64,000 nt of DNA from Oscillospiraceae bacterium (GTDB lineage: Bacteria > Bacillota > Clostridia > Oscillospirales > Acutalibacteraceae). The stretch lies in NCBI GenBank assembly GCA_009784445.1, contig WRBQ01000004.1, positions 47,421-111,420 of the forward strand, read 5' to 3'. Position 1 is the stretch's first letter. Each line of letters starts with the position of its first letter. The notes beneath the pieces are model-generated. The model was not told the DNA's origin, ran no database searches, and worked only from the letters and a program-made list of their open reading frames with translations. This document shows positions 38,766-48,895 of this stretch, one piece after another. The translations under genes and the position numbers were made by a program.

Positions 38766-38798
38766 TGACAGTGAGCCGTGGCTCGCTGTCTTTCTTAC
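38766..38798 (+). promoter_or_regulatory. rimP leader hairpin (possible attenuator)
   Basis: GACAGTGAGCC-gt-GGCTCGCTGTC is an 11-bp near-perfect stem followed by TTTCTT, between promoter and rimP. Could be a weak terminator/antiterminator controlled by NusA (inference). Confidence 0.55.
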
Positions 38799-38816
38799 AG
38801 GAACACGGAGGAACCT

Positions 38817-39281
38817 ATGGACATCGCCGCGCGCGCAAAACAGCTTGCGCAACCCCACGCCGAGCAACTCGGCCTAACACTGTGGGATGTGCGCTTTCTC
38901 AAAGAAGGCGCGCACTGGTATTTGCGCTTTTGGATTGACAAGCCCGGCGGCATTGGCCTAGATGACTGCGAAGCACTCAGCCGCGCCATTGATAAGCCGC
39001 TTGATGACGCAAACTTCATCCAGCAGCAGTATAGCTTAGAGGTTTGCTCGCCCGGCATTGAGCGCGAGCTCACGCGTGACGAACACTTCGCGCAGTTCAT
39101 CGGCAGCAAATTGCGGATTAAAATTACCCACCCTGCGCGTGAACTGGTCGGCGAACTAACTGGCTACGCTGATAAACAGCTGACTATTGCACTTGACGAT
39201 GGCGCGAGCGAAATATTAACGCGCAAACAGTGCGCATGGGTAAAGCTTTACGACGACTTTGATAATATGGAAAAGGAGTGA
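38817..39281 (+). CDS. rimP: Ribosome maturation factor RimP
   Basis: 154 aa from the ATG at 38817 (ACGGAGG). N-terminal GLTLWDVRFLKEGAHWYLRFWIDKPGGIGLDDCEALSRAID and YSLEVCSPGIERELT are diagnostic, with the C-terminal SH3-like domain following. 30S maturation. First gene of the nusA-infB operon; its stop lies just before nusA. Confidence 0.94.
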   Translation: MDIAARAKQLAQPHAEQLGLTLWDVRFLKEGAHWYLRFWIDKPGGIGLDDCEALSRAIDKPLDDANFIQQQYSLEVCSPGIERELTRDEHFAQFIGSKLRIKITHPARELVGELTGYADKQLTIALDDGASEILTRKQCAWVKLYDDFDNMEKE

Positions 39282-39289
39282 TTCCCGAC

Positions 39290-40360
39290 ATGCATAACCC
39301 CGAATTTTTCACCGTGCTGCGCATGCTGGCCAAAGACAAAGGCGTGGAGCTCGAAGCCCTGTGCGACGGCATTCAACGCGCGATTGTCACCGCCATCAAA
39401 AGCGACTATAACAACAAAGACATCGCCTATTGCGAAATTTTGCCCGACACCGAAGAAATGAAAGTGTATGTGCGCAAACAAGTGGTGAGTGAAATTCTTG
39501 ACGAAGACACCGACCTGCTGCCCGAGCAAGCCGCACAATATAAACCCGGCGCACAACCTGGCGACATCATTGAAATTCAGCTAGACACCAAGGCTGTGAG
39601 CCGCATTGCTGCCGAAAAAGGCAAGCACGTGCTGCGCCAAGGCATTCGCGAGGCCGAGCACGGCCGCCTGCGCGAAGAGTTCCAAAGCCGCGAGCAAGAA
39701 ATTGTGACCGTGAAAGTGCAGCGCGTGGAGCCCAATGGCGACTTGGTTGTGGAAATCGGCCGCGTGACGGAAATTCTGCCGGTAGCCGAACAAGTGCCCG
39801 GCGAAAGCTTCGACGTTGGTGATTTGATTAAAGTATATGTGGTAGACATCAGCGGCCTAGATCGCCGCCACCCGCATGCCACGCTGTCCCGCGCGCACGC
39901 AGGCCTAGTAAAGCGCCTGTTTGAGCTGGAAATCCCCGAGGTGAAAGATGGCCTAGTTGAAGTGAAAGCCGTGGCGCGCGAAGCCGGCAGCCGCAGCAAA
40001 GTGGCCGTTTGGAGCCGTGACGAAGACATTGATCCCGTGGGCACCTGCATTGGCGCACGCGGCGCGCGCATTGAGCGCATTGTAGATATGCTGGGCGGCG
40101 AAAAAATCGACGTGGTGCGCTACAGCGAAGACGTGGCCGAATTCGTGGCCGCAGCCCTCGCGCCCGCCGAAGTGCTGCACGTGCAAGTGGTAGACAACGA
40201 TGAGCACATCTGTCACATCACCGTGCCCGAAAGCAAGTTGAGCCTGGCCATCGGCAACAAAGGGCAAAACGCCCGCTTGGCCGCCAAGCTCACCACCTGG
40301 AAGATTGACATCAAAAGCGATGCCGCCGGCGATGATGAAGTCATCTCAATAGAGGAGTAG
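39290..40360 (+). CDS. nusA: Transcription termination/antitermination factor NusA
   Basis: 356 aa from the ATG at 39290 (AAAAGGAG). N-terminal RNA-polymerase-binding domain, S1 domain (about 130-200), then two KH domains with [18 protein letters not shown] and [17 protein letters not shown]. No extended C-terminal acidic repeats, as usual for Firmicutes. The ORF-track GTG start lies inside the ribosome binding site. Confidence 0.95.
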   Translation: MHNPEFFTVLRMLAKDKGVELEALCDGIQRAIVTAIKSDYNNKDIAYCEILPDTEEMKVYVRKQVVSEILDEDTDLLPEQAAQYKPGAQPGDIIEIQLDTKAVSRIAAEKGKHVLRQGIREAEHGRLREEFQSREQEIVTVKVQRVEPNGDLVVEIGRVTEILPVAEQVPGESFDVGDLIKVYVVDISGLDRRHPHATLSRAHAGLVKRLFELEIPEVKDGLVEVKAVAREAGSRSKVAVWSRDEDIDPVGTCIGARGARIERIVDMLGGEKIDVVRYSEDVAEFVAAALAPAEVLHVQVVDNDEHICHITVPESKLSLAIGNKGQNARLAAKLTTWKIDIKSDAAGDDEVISIEE

Positions 40361-40363
40361 CCC

Positions 40364-40624
40364 ATGAGCAACGCTCCCCTCACCCGCCGCTGTTGCGGCT
40401 GTTATGAAATGAAACCCAAGCGCGAGTTAATTCGCGTGGTGCGCAGCCCCGAAGGCAACTTTATGCTCGATAAAACAGGCAAGCAAAACGGTCGCGGCGC
40501 ATATCTATGCCAAGATGCCACATGCCTACAAACGCTGCGCAAAAAACGCGGACTTGACCGCTCCTTCAAGTGCAGCGTGCCCAGCGAAGTTTATGACGCA
40601 CTGGAGGCACAACTGCATGAATGA
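40364..40624 (+). CDS. ylxR: YlxR/RnpM-family RNA-binding protein
   Basis: 86 aa. [19 protein letters not shown] and [10 protein letters not shown]...C match YlxR, recently described as an RNase P modulator in Bacillus. Conserved position between nusA and ylxQ. Overlaps the next gene by 8 nt. Confidence 0.93.
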   Translation: MSNAPLTRRCCGCYEMKPKRELIRVVRSPEGNFMLDKTGKQNGRGAYLCQDATCLQTLRKKRGLDRSFKCSVPSEVYDALEAQLHE

Positions 40625-40919
40625 AAAATTGCTATCTTATCTCGGCCTTGCGCGCGCAGCCAACCTGTGCAGCTTTGGTCATGATGCCGCAAAAAGCGCA
40701 TTGCGTAGCGGCAAAGCTCGCCTTTGCCTGCTGTGTGAGGATGCCTCGCCGCGCTTGGCAGAGGAATTCATCTATCAGACCCAGCAAGCGCGTGTGCCCC
40801 TGCACCGCATTGCCCTCACCTCACAAGACATCAAAGGCGCCACGCAATACAAAGCCGCGGTCATTACGGTGAATGACAAAGGCTTTGCCGCAAAAATCGT
40901 ATCATTACTAAGCACTTAG
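40617..40919 (+). CDS. ylxQ: YlxQ, L7Ae-family K-turn-binding protein
   Basis: 100 aa from the ATG at 40617 (CTGGAGG). L7Ae fold: LLSYLGLARAANLCSFGHDAAKSALRSGKARLCLLCEDAS. The ORF-track start lies inside ylxR in another frame. Standard nusA-infB operon member; function poorly known. Confidence 0.88.
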   Translation: MNEKLLSYLGLARAANLCSFGHDAAKSALRSGKARLCLLCEDASPRLAEEFIYQTQQARVPLHRIALTSQDIKGATQYKAAVITVNDKGFAAKIVSLLST

Positions 40920-40940
40920 CACTAAACACTGGAGGATTAC

Positions 40941-43340
40941 ATGCTAGAAAAAATCAGAATTAAGGACATTTCCACGGCACTTGGCGTGGCCAACAAGGAA
41001 GTTGTGCAGCTGCTTGCTGCGCATTTCTCCGAGACAAAAACGCTCAATTCTGTGCTGGGCGAAACCGAGCTGGATGTAATCTTCGAACATTACACCATTG
41101 CACGTGGCGTGGAGAACTTTGAGGAGTTCTACAAGCTGGCGGAGCTCAAACCCAAGGCACCGGCCAAAAAGCCCGCCGAGGTGAAAAAGCCCTCCACTGC
41201 GGCCAAAAAGCCGCCCACCAAAGAAGAACGCGCCGCCAGCGAAACCCTCGCTAAGGCGGCTGCGCAGCATAAATCCAGCACACCCACTGCGCCGCCTAAA
41301 GTCAACAAGCCCAAGAAAGAAGGCGCCGCGCCGCAGTCACGCACTAAAGCCGAGGCCAAAACCATCGACACCCGCAGCGGCAGCGTGAACCTTGATAAAT
41401 ACAACGAACGTTACGAAACCATTGCGCCGGCGACCCATGCAGCGCAGAATAATCGCCGCCCAGACACCCAAACCAACAAGCAAAAGCTCAACCAACGCAG
41501 CAAGCAATATCGCAGGCAGGGCATGCGCAGCTCACGCCGCGAGACTGAAGCCCAGCGCCTGCAACGCATTGCCGCAGACCGCGCAAAAAAGCCCCAGCTA
41601 ATCATCAAAGTTGGCGAGGAAATTCAAATTGGCGAGCTAGCTTTGCGTCTCAAGCGCACCGCCGCCGAGGTCATCAAAGAACTAATGAAGCTGGGTCAAA
41701 TGTCCAGCATCAATGATGTGATTGACTTTGACACTGCCGAACTTGTTGCCAATGAGCTGGGCGCAAAAGTGCAACGCGAAGTGGTCGTGACCATTGAAGA
41801 ACGCATCATCGACGACCGCGAGGACAGCGACGATGAACTCGTTGTGCGCGACCCAGTTGTGGTGGTGATGGGTCACGTTGACCACGGCAAAACCTCACTG
41901 CTGGATGCCATTCGCTCCACCGCCGTGACCGAAACCGAAGCTGGCGGCATTACCCAGCACATTGGTGCCTACCGCGTGCAAGTGGGCGACCGCCACGCCA
42001 CTTTCCTTGATACTCCCGGCCACGCAGCCTTCACCGCCATGCGCGCGCGGGGCGCCAAAGCCACAGACATCGCTATCCTCGTGGTAGCCGCCAACGATGG
42101 CATTATGCCACAAACGGTTGAGGCTATCTCCCATGCCAAAGCGGCAGGGGTGAACATCGTCGTGGCCATTAACAAAATTGACCTGCACGACATCAACGTG
42201 GATAAAATCATGCAGCAGCTCACCGAATATGAGCTTGTGCCCGAAGAATGGGGCGGCGAAACCATTTGCGTGCCGGTATCCGCCAAAACCGGGCAAGGCA
42301 TGGATAATCTCCTCGAAAGCCTGCTGCTGGTGGCCGAGATGCAACAATTGCGTGCCAACCCCAACCGCGCTGGCAAAGGCGTGGTCATTGAAGCTCGCCT
42401 AGACAAAACCCGCGGGCCAATCGCCACTCTGCTGGTGCAAAACGGCACGCTGAAAAGCGGCGATGTCATCGTGGCGGGGCAGGCCGTTGGCCGCGTGCGC
42501 GTGATGACCGACCATAATGGCGTGGTGCTTGAACAAGCTGGCCCAAGTGTGCCAGTGGAAATCATGGGCTTGGCCGAAGCACCTGCAGCAGGCGAAAGCT
42601 TCGATGCCGTAAGCGACGAACGCCTAGCGCGTGAGCTGGTGGAGCAACGCAAGTATGCCGCCCGCGAAGAAATCTTCAACCTTAACCAACAAGTGACGCT
42701 CGAAACCCTGTTCGACACCCTCAAAGAGGGCGAGCTGAAGGATTTGAATATTATCGTAAAAGCTGACGTGCAAGGCACAGCCGAAGCCGTTAAGCAAAAC
42801 CTGCTCAAGCTCAGCAATGAAGAAGTGCGCGTGCGCGTGATTCACGCAGGCGTGGGCGCGGTGAGCGAAAGCGACGTAATGCTGGCCAGCGCAAGCGGAG
42901 CACTCGTGGTGGCGTTTAACGTCACCGCTGACCCCATTGCGTCAAACAATGCCGACCGCGAAGGCGTGCAACTGCGTCGCTACAGCATTATCTACGACAT
43001 GATGAACGACGTGGAACAAGCCGTGAAAGGCATGCTTGCGCCGAAATATCGCGAAGTTTCCATGGGTCGTGTAGAAGTGCGCCAGGTGATGAAATTCAGC
43101 AGCGCTACGGTGTGTGGTAGTTATGTGCAAGAGGGCAAGGTGCAGCGCGGCGCGTTGTGCCGTGTGACCCGCGACGGCGTTGTGGTGGCCGAGGATACCG
43201 TTGCCTCGCTGCGCCGCTTTAAAGACGACGTGAAAGAAGTCGGCCGCAACTACGAGTGCGGCATCACCCTAGAAAGCTTCGCCGACGCGAAAGATGGCGA
43301 CATTCTGGAAGTGTATATCATGGAAGAATACCGCGATTAA
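40941..43340 (+). CDS. infB: Translation initiation factor IF-2
   Basis: 799 aa. N-terminal IF2-N module ([19 protein letters not shown]), Lys/Ala-rich linker (about 70-200), second IF2-N ([20 protein letters not shown]), GTPase G1 [10 protein letters not shown]3 DTPGH, G4 NKID, then the C-terminal C1/C2 domains that bind initiator tRNA. TGGAGGA site. Normal in every respect. Confidence 0.97.
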   Translation: MLEKIRIKDISTALGVANKEVVQLLAAHFSETKTLNSVLGETELDVIFEHYTIARGVENFEEFYKLAELKPKAPAKKPAEVKKPSTAAKKPPTKEERAASETLAKAAAQHKSSTPTAPPKVNKPKKEGAAPQSRTKAEAKTIDTRSGSVNLDKYNERYETIAPATHAAQNNRRPDTQTNKQKLNQRSKQYRRQGMRSSRRETEAQRLQRIAADRAKKPQLIIKVGEEIQIGELALRLKRTAAEVIKELMKLGQMSSINDVIDFDTAELVANELGAKVQREVVVTIEERIIDDREDSDDELVVRDPVVVVMGHVDHGKTSLLDAIRSTAVTETEAGGITQHIGAYRVQVGDRHATFLDTPGHAAFTAMRARGAKATDIAILVVAANDGIMPQTVEAISHAKAAGVNIVVAINKIDLHDINVDKIMQQLTEYELVPEEWGGETICVPVSAKTGQGMDNLLESLLLVAEMQQLRANPNRAGKGVVIEARLDKTRGPIATLLVQNGTLKSGDVIVAGQAVGRVRVMTDHNGVVLEQAGPSVPVEIMGLAEAPAAGESFDAVSDERLARELVEQRKYAAREEIFNLNQQVTLETLFDTLKEGELKDLNIIVKADVQGTAEAVKQNLLKLSNEEVRVRVIHAGVGAVSESDVMLASASGALVVAFNVTADPIASNNADREGVQLRRYSIIYDMMNDVEQAVKGMLAPKYREVSMGRVEVRQVMKFSSATVCGSYVQEGKVQRGALCRVTRDGVVVAEDTVASLRRFKDDVKEVGRNYECGITLESFADAKDGDILEVYIMEEYRD

Positions 43341-43368
43341 AATAAGAATGCAGAAATGAGAAATAATT

Positions 43369-43737
43369 ATGCCTTCACATCATATTAATCGCAACGCCGA
43401 GGACATCAAACGTGAACTTAGCGTGCTGCTGCGCGACCTCAAAGACCCCCGTGTGGCGGGCAAGCTGCTCACCATCATGCGGGTGCAGCTTTCGGGCGAT
43501 GGCTCCACGGCGAAGATTTATGTTTCGGCCATGGAGGGCTTTGCTGCTGCACAAGAGGCCACCAAGGGCCTCAAAAGTGCCGCGGGATTCCTGCGCGGCG
43601 AGCTGGGGCGACAGCTTGGGCTGCGCAAATCGCCAGAGCTGCGCTTTATTGCCGATAACTCCATTGAAGAAGGCACGCAAATTTTGCAAAAGCTAGACGA
43701 GCTTACCGTGAAGGGTAACGATGATGAAGCAAGTTAG
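43369..43737 (+). CDS. rbfA: Ribosome-binding factor A
   Basis: 122 aa, KH-like cold-shock and 30S maturation factor. NRNAEDIKRELSVLLRDLKDPRVAGKLLTIMRVQLSGDGSTAKIYVS is diagnostic. Weak ribosome binding site (AATGAGAAA), so expression may rely on coupling. Overlaps nrnA by 17 nt. Confidence 0.94.
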   Translation: MPSHHINRNAEDIKRELSVLLRDLKDPRVAGKLLTIMRVQLSGDGSTAKIYVSAMEGFAAAQEATKGLKSAAGFLRGELGRQLGLRKSPELRFIADNSIEEGTQILQKLDELTVKGNDDEAS

Positions 43738-44701
43738 CATTGAACAAGCAGCCAAACGGTTGCGCGATTGCCACGCAGCCGCTATTTTCATGCACGCACA
43801 CCCCGATGGCGACTGCTTGGGCAGCGGTTTTGCTCTAGCACACGCGTTGCGTAGCTTGGGCAAAGAAGTGTTTTTGCTGTGCAAGGACCCCATGCCGGCT
43901 ATGTTCGCTTTCATGCGTGACGGCTTTGTGCTGCACGGCGCAGACGCTGAATTGCCCGACGATTGCCTGCTGGTGACCGTGGATGTTGCCGTATCGCATC
44001 TGCTGGGCGAAACGCTCAACACGCGTTTTGGCAACCGTATTGACCTGTGCATCGATCACCACCCCACCAACGATTTTTTTGCCACCGAAACTTTGCTCGA
44101 CACCACCGCAGCCGCCTGCGCGGAAATTATCAGCGATGTGATTGACGCCATAGATGTGCCCATGACCACCAACATCGCCGCCTGCCTTTATGCCGGCGTG
44201 AGCACCGATACTCTTGGTTTTCGCAACGCCAACACCACCGCACGCAGCCACCGTTATGTCGCGCGCTACATGGACTTGGGCGTAGAGACACAGCCACTCA
44301 TTCGCGCGTTTTTTGAAACGCAAAGCAAAGCCTACCTAGAGTTGGAACGCCTAGCGTTTCGCGGGCTAAAATATTACTGTGATGGCGGCGTGGCACTCAT
44401 TGCGGTGTCGCAAAGAATGTTTCGGCAAAGCGGCAGCAACGAAGACGAGTTCGCGCAGCTAGTAACTCGCACCCGGCAAATCGAAGGCGTGCAGGTGGGG
44501 GTGGCCATCCGCGAGCGCCCGGACGGTACATATAAAATTTCACTGCGCAGCCATGCGCCGGCAGATGTTTCGGCCGTTGCAACCAAGCTGGGCGGCGGCG
44601 GGCACGTGCGCGCGGCGGCCTATGCCAGCGACCTGCCGCTGAAAGAAACCATCGCCACACTAATCAAATGCATTGAGGATGAGCTCGCATGTGCGGACTA
44701 A
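43721..44701 (+). CDS. nrnA: DHH/DHHA1 nanoRNase / pAp phosphatase NrnA
   Basis: 326 aa. DHH motifs FMHAHPDGDCLGSGFALAHAL, VTVDVA and CIDHHPTNDFFA, and C-terminal DHHA1 GGGGHVRAAAYAS. Degrades short oligoribonucleotides and pAp. Usual position between rbfA and truB; overlaps truB by 13 nt. Confidence 0.94.
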   Translation: MMKQVSIEQAAKRLRDCHAAAIFMHAHPDGDCLGSGFALAHALRSLGKEVFLLCKDPMPAMFAFMRDGFVLHGADAELPDDCLLVTVDVAVSHLLGETLNTRFGNRIDLCIDHHPTNDFFATETLLDTTAAACAEIISDVIDAIDVPMTTNIAACLYAGVSTDTLGFRNANTTARSHRYVARYMDLGVETQPLIRAFFETQSKAYLELERLAFRGLKYYCDGGVALIAVSQRMFRQSGSNEDEFAQLVTRTRQIEGVQVGVAIRERPDGTYKISLRSHAPADVSAVATKLGGGGHVRAAAYASDLPLKETIATLIKCIEDELACAD

Positions 44702-45531
44702 TTCTGCTGGATAAACCCGAAGGCATCACGTCGTTCACCACTGTCAACCGCGTGCGGCGTGCGCTAAACTACAAAAAAGCCGGCCACACCGGCACCCTTG
44801 ACCCCCTTGCCACCGGCGTTCTGCCGGTTTTGCTTGGGGGCGCAACGCGTTTTGCACAGTTTCTGCCCAGCAGCCGCAAAGCCTATCTGGCAGGATTCCA
44901 GCTGGGCACCACCACCACCACCCTAGATATCACCGGCGAGGTGCTGCAAAAGCGCACCGTTCAGGCCACCCGTGAGGATATTCTCACCGCACTTGCGCCT
45001 TTCCGCGGCAAGATCCTGCAAGTGCCACCGATGGTCAGCGCACTGAAAAAAGACGGCCAGCGACTGTACGAACTCGCACGCCAAGGCATTGAAATTGAGC
45101 GCGAGCCACGTCCCGTGGAGATTTTCGCCCTCGAATTGCGCAGCGATGAACTGTATATCGAATGCTCAGCGGGCACTTATGTCCGCAGCCTCATTGACGA
45201 CCTCGGCCGTGCGCTGGGCTGCGGCGCCTGCATGACTACCCTGCGGCGCGTGGCGGCCAACGGCTTTGATATCGCGCAGTGCACGCCCCTTGACGACATC
45301 GCCCAAGCGCCAATTTTTGCGATAGAAGATGTGTTTTCGTGCTATCCAGCGGTGCAGGTTAGCGCAGCGCAGGCAACAAGATTTCGCAACGGCGGAGCGT
45401 TAGATTTGAGCCGAACGAATATAACAAACCCGATAGAGGATGAACTCTACCGGGTAATGGGTGAAGATTTTCTTGGCCTAGGACGTGTGCAGGGCGAAGA
45501 ACTCACCATTGCGCGGTTACTGATTACTTAG
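44689..45531 (+). CDS. truB: tRNA pseudouridine-55 synthase TruB
   Basis: 280 aa. LILLDKPEGITSF, KAGHTGTLDPLATGVLPV (catalytic Asp in TLDP) and CSAGTYVRSLIDDLGRALG are all present. Last gene of the operon: ribF, which normally follows, is absent, and the 3' end overlaps the convergent SCP2-like gene by 8 bp. Confidence 0.96.
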   Translation: MCGLILLDKPEGITSFTTVNRVRRALNYKKAGHTGTLDPLATGVLPVLLGGATRFAQFLPSSRKAYLAGFQLGTTTTTLDITGEVLQKRTVQATREDILTALAPFRGKILQVPPMVSALKKDGQRLYELARQGIEIEREPRPVEIFALELRSDELYIECSAGTYVRSLIDDLGRALGCGACMTTLRRVAANGFDIAQCTPLDDIAQAPIFAIEDVFSCYPAVQVSAAQATRFRNGGALDLSRTNITNPIEDELYRVMGEDFLGLGRVQGEELTIARLLIT

Positions 45532-46321
45532 CAAAACCGCCAACCGTCAGCATAAACGCGCCCAGTTGTGCGCCAAATTCGGGTGCGCCATCCATGATCA
45601 AGCGTCCAGCTTTGGTGGCATCCATCATGTCGTCGGTGCTCATGAGAATGCCCAACGCACTGTCCAAGCTGTCAAAGCGCAGGGTGAAAAAGGGCATGGC
45701 ACGCTTGTATTCCCCGCGGCCGGCGCGGCTGTTGCCCGCCTTGATGCGCAAGTAGGCCGACACTTCGGGGTGACCATTCACAGCCCAGCTATACACACGA
45801 TCGGGGCTTTTGCTGGTCCAGTCTTTGATTTCCTCGTGGCCATTTTTGTTCAGCGCGCTAATGCCGCTGCTAAGCAAATAGAAAAATGCCTTAACCAGCA
45901 GCACTTTGGTCTCCTGGTCTTCGGGGGCTTTTTTTGCGCCCAGCAGCCCGCTCATTTTCATCAGCACGCCCATGAATGCCGTGAACATGCCAAAGTTTTT
46001 GCCCACGCCTTTCATCTTCGGCAATGCCATCATGTTGCCCTTGAAAAAGTCCACGAACTTCTCAATGGAGCTAAATTGCAGCTCCACGTCGGGTTTTGCG
46101 TGCACTTTGTCGGCAGCCACTGTCCACTCGCCGTTTTCAAGCAAAAAGTGCGTAGCCACCTTGCCGTCGGGCATGGTGGGGGCCAGTGCGCTCACTTGAA
46201 ACACGCAGCTTTTGCCCTCGAATTTCGCCTTGAGGTTGGGGATATCCGTGGCAATGACTTTCACCAACGGCAACGCTGCATTGAGAAAGATCTTATACGC
46301 AAATAGGGTAGATTGTTCCAT
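45524..46321 (-). CDS. SCP2-like (sterol carrier/lipid-binding) domain protein
   Basis: 265 aa, no signal peptide. C-terminal and central segments follow the SCP2 pattern (KPDVELQFSSIEKFVDFFKGNMMALPKMKGVGKNF; alternating strands with hydrophobic cavity). Cargo unknown. Begins 44 nt after the transketolase C-subunit gene. A second SCP2-like protein opens the same region at 52.1 kb, so the two bracket the aminotransferase and transketolase genes. Confidence 0.65.
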   Translation of the reverse strand: MEQSTLFAYKIFLNAALPLVKVIATDIPNLKAKFEGKSCVFQVSALAPTMPDGKVATHFLLENGEWTVAADKVHAKPDVELQFSSIEKFVDFFKGNMMALPKMKGVGKNFGMFTAFMGVLMKMSGLLGAKKAPEDQETKVLLVKAFFYLLSSGISALNKNGHEEIKDWTSKSPDRVYSWAVNGHPEVSAYLRIKAGNSRAGRGEYKRAMPFFTLRFDSLDSALGILMSTDDMMDATKAGRLIMDGAPEFGAQLGAFMLTVGGFAK

Positions 46322-46349
46322 TCATTCTCTCCTTAATCTAACCGGAATA

Positions 46350-46366
46350 ATGCACAGCGAAGCGAC
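46350..46366. repeat. Fragment of the dispersed two-hairpin repeat
   Basis: CACAGCGAAGCGACTAAA matches the right arm of hairpin 2 of copies A and C. It lies between the transketolase and SCP2-like genes. Confidence 0.45.
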
Positions 46367-47376
46367 TAAACTTCATCGTCCCAGTTGTCGTCGGCTTCAA
46401 AGTCTTTGTTCATCACTTCACGCACAGCGGCAGCAAGGCCGTTTTGGTCAATGCCAGCGATGTTCATCAAGTCTTCGTGCAGACCAATGGTGCTGAAGCT
46501 ATCTTGCCAGCCAAGGCGCTTGACCGCACAGCCTTTGCCGTACTCAGCAACAACTTCGCACACAGCGCTGCCCAAACCGCCGTTGATGGTGTGGTCTTCT
46601 GCCACGATGATACGGCGCGTGTCGTCCACTGCTTTGCGAATGGCTTCCACGTCAAGTGGCTTGATAGTGTGCATGTTAATCACGCGCACGCTCAGGCCAT
46701 CGGCGTTTTTCAGGAAGTCTGCTGCCTGCGTGGCCGTGAACACACAGCTGCCGCAAGCGATGATGGTGATGTCGGTGCCTTCGCGCATGGTTTGCGCTTT
46801 GCCCAGCTCAAAGCCATAGTCGGTGCTGTCATATACCACCCTGTCAAAGCCACGGTTAATGCGGATATAGAACGGGCCGGGAGTTTCATAGGCCGCACGC
46901 ACGGCGTTCACGGTTTCCATGCCGTCGGCCGGGCAAACCAAAGTCATGTTGGGGAATGCACGTTGCAGCGCGAAGTCCACAATGGCGTGGTGCGTGCTGC
47001 CCGCTTGGCCAAACGAAGTGCCGCCGTGGGTGGCGATGATCTTCACGTTGGCGTTTTGGTAGCAAACATTGGCGTGCACTTGGTCTGCTGCACGCAGCGA
47101 GGTGAACACACTAAAGGCGCTCACAAAGGGCACCAAACCGGCTTTTGCCATGCCTGCTGCCATGCTGATGAGGTTTTGCTCAGCAATGCCCACGTTGAAG
47201 AAACGCTCGGGAAATTTATCGCCGAACATGCCGATTTTGGTTGATTTCGCCAAATCTGCGGTCAGTGCCACGATTTCGGGATGATGTTCGCCCAGCTCAC
47301 ACAGGGCTTTGCCGTAATATTCAGCGGTTGCCAATTTGGTTGAATCCGCTGCGGTAAAAGTCAATCCAGCTGCCAT
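46366..47376 (-). CDS. Transketolase C-terminal subunit
   Basis: 336 aa, split-transketolase beta half: pyrimidine-binding domain (TADLAKSTKIGMFGDKFPERFFNVGIAEQNLISMAAGMA, with the catalytic Glu in GIAEQN) plus the C-terminal domain. ATG follows the stop of the N-subunit directly (TAGATG). Pairs with the gene upstream to form a TPP enzyme in the pentose phosphate pathway or in a dedicated pathway with the neighbouring aminotransferase (inference). Confidence 0.92.
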   Translation of the reverse strand: MAAGLTFTAADSTKLATAEYYGKALCELGEHHPEIVALTADLAKSTKIGMFGDKFPERFFNVGIAEQNLISMAAGMAKAGLVPFVSAFSVFTSLRAADQVHANVCYQNANVKIIATHGGTSFGQAGSTHHAIVDFALQRAFPNMTLVCPADGMETVNAVRAAYETPGPFYIRINRGFDRVVYDSTDYGFELGKAQTMREGTDITIIACGSCVFTATQAADFLKNADGLSVRVINMHTIKPLDVEAIRKAVDDTRRIIVAEDHTINGGLGSAVCEVVAEYGKGCAVKRLGWQDSFSTIGLHEDLMNIAGIDQNGLAAAVREVMNKDFEADDNWDDEV

Positions 47377-48246
47377 CTATTTGCCCTCCTTTTCTGCACG
47401 CGCCAAACGTGCTTGATGATATGCTTCCAATTCAGCCTTAGACTGTTCATACATATCTTCATTCATCGCGCCATAGTGCCACAGATAGTTATCTTCAATG
47501 TTGGCGATGCCTGCGCCTTTTTTGGTGTTGCACAAAATCAACACGGGTTTGTTGGTGGTGTTGGCTTTGGCAAATTCAATGGCGTCGTCAAGTTCGTTGA
47601 GGTTTTGGCCGTCAACTTCTTTCACAATGAAGCCAAAGGCGGTCCATTTGTCGGCCATGGGCTCAAGCGCCATGATATCTTCGGTGCGGCCGTCGATCAT
47701 GCAGTTGTTGCGGTCCACAAAGGTGATGAGATTAGTGCAGCCAAAATGCGAAGCAGCCATGGCAGCTTCCCACACTTGGCCTTCGTTGAGCTCGCCGTCG
47801 CCGGTCACACAATAAGTCAGCCAGTTTTTGTTTTGCACGCGGGCGGCCAATGCCGTGCCCACAGCGATGGAAATCCCGTGCCCCAAGCTGCCGGTGCTTG
47901 CGTCCACGCCGTCAACTTTGTTGCTGTCCAAGTGAATACCCATCTTGGAGTTGGTGAGATTGAAGGTTTTCAGCTGTTCAACGTCGTTGTAGCCACGGCT
48001 GATGAGCGCGGGTGCATAGGCGATGCCTGCATGCCCTTTGCTCAGGATGAAACGATCGCGATCTTCCCAGTTGGGGTCATCACTAAGATTGAGGTGCTTG
48101 TGATAGAGAATGGCCAGAATGTCCATGCAGCTCATGCCGCCGCCGATGTGCCCGCTGCCCGCCCAGTGGGTGGTGTCTAGGCACAGTGTGCGCAGCTCGT
48201 GAGCTTTTTTCTCAAGAGCTACCCATTCCTGTTTGGTTAGTGCCAT
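47377..48246 (-). CDS. Transketolase N-terminal subunit
   Basis: 289 aa, the TPP-diphosphate-binding half: DTTHWAGSGHIGGGMSCMDIL, SKGHAGIAYAPALIS, SLGHGISIAVG, and the TPP motif GDGELNEGQVWEAAMAASHFGCTNLITFVDRN. AGGAGG site. A weak promoter (TTTACA-17-TATCTA) may lie in the 45-bp AT-rich gap upstream. Confidence 0.93.
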   Translation of the reverse strand: MALTKQEWVALEKKAHELRTLCLDTTHWAGSGHIGGGMSCMDILAILYHKHLNLSDDPNWEDRDRFILSKGHAGIAYAPALISRGYNDVEQLKTFNLTNSKMGIHLDSNKVDGVDASTGSLGHGISIAVGTALAARVQNKNWLTYCVTGDGELNEGQVWEAAMAASHFGCTNLITFVDRNNCMIDGRTEDIMALEPMADKWTAFGFIVKEVDGQNLNELDDAIEFAKANTTNKPVLILCNTKKGAGIANIEDNYLWHYGAMNEDMYEQSKAELEAYHQARLARAEKEGK

Positions 48247-48291
48247 GTTGGTCCTCCTAGATATGTTAGATTTTTTAGATTGTAAATTTAT

Positions 48292-48870
48292 TTAGATGAT
48301 TCGATTGTACAGCCAGTCAAAAGCATTGGCGAATATACCTAAAGTATTGATGAACATACTCACCGGCACGAAAACCACAGTAAAGAACAAGGCAATCATA
48401 AACCTAATCGGCCACTGCCACCAAGGATAATACACAAAGTTGTATGTCCACACTTCGCGCACAAAATCCCATGTGCGTGCCATTGCTGTAATGCGCACAG
48501 TCAGACTTCTCACGCTTGCGGTTTGGCCATCACCATCGGTATTAGTTACTACTGCATAAATTTCAACGCTATACGTCAGGTCCCAAGCGGGTGTCGTATA
48601 GGTCGCCGTGGCTCCATGGGCAAAAGGGAAACTCCTGTCGGCAAAAACCCGAAACCAAACAATGCTTAGCTCACCTTCCGCATCGGGTGGTAATTCTGCA
48701 GCAATATTTAAATCAACTGAATCACCCGGACGCACATTGAAAAAAGTACGTGGTTGCTGCGTGATAATCGGCGCGTTGGGACTAACTTGTGTTTGTTCGG
48801 CCGCAAACGCAGGCACAAACAGCACGAGCGCAAGCACCATGGCAAGAACAACGCTAAGCATTTTTTTCAT
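48292..48870 (-). CDS. Secreted/membrane-anchored Ig-like protein
   Basis: 192 aa from the ATG at 48870 (AAGGAGA). Signal peptide (MLSVVLAMVLALVLFVPAFA), a single Ig-like beta domain (PIITQQPRTFFNVRPGDSVDLNIAAELP ... IVWFRV ... SVEIYAVVTNTDGDGQTAS), then a C-terminal hydrophobic region (FMIALFFTVVFVPVSMFINTLGIFA) that would anchor it. Unknown role; 25 nt after the serine hydrolase gene. Confidence 0.7.
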   Translation of the reverse strand: MKKMLSVVLAMVLALVLFVPAFAAEQTQVSPNAPIITQQPRTFFNVRPGDSVDLNIAAELPPDAEGELSIVWFRVFADRSFPFAHGATATYTTPAWDLTYSVEIYAVVTNTDGDGQTASVRSLTVRITAMARTWDFVREVWTYNFVYYPWWQWPIRFMIALFFTVVFVPVSMFINTLGIFANAFDWLYNRII

Positions 48871-48895
48871 AACGATTCTCCTTTTCAACTGTTAC

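Noticed and set aside
38766-38798. rimP leader hairpin as a full terminator of an upstream gene
   Set aside because: It lies downstream of the operon promoter and has only a broken U-tract, so it is listed as a possible attenuator instead.
46444-47244. 266-aa and similar plus-strand ORFs over the transketolase genes
   Set aside because: Antisense shadows of GC-rich, strongly coding genes; His/Val-rich composition typical of reverse frames.
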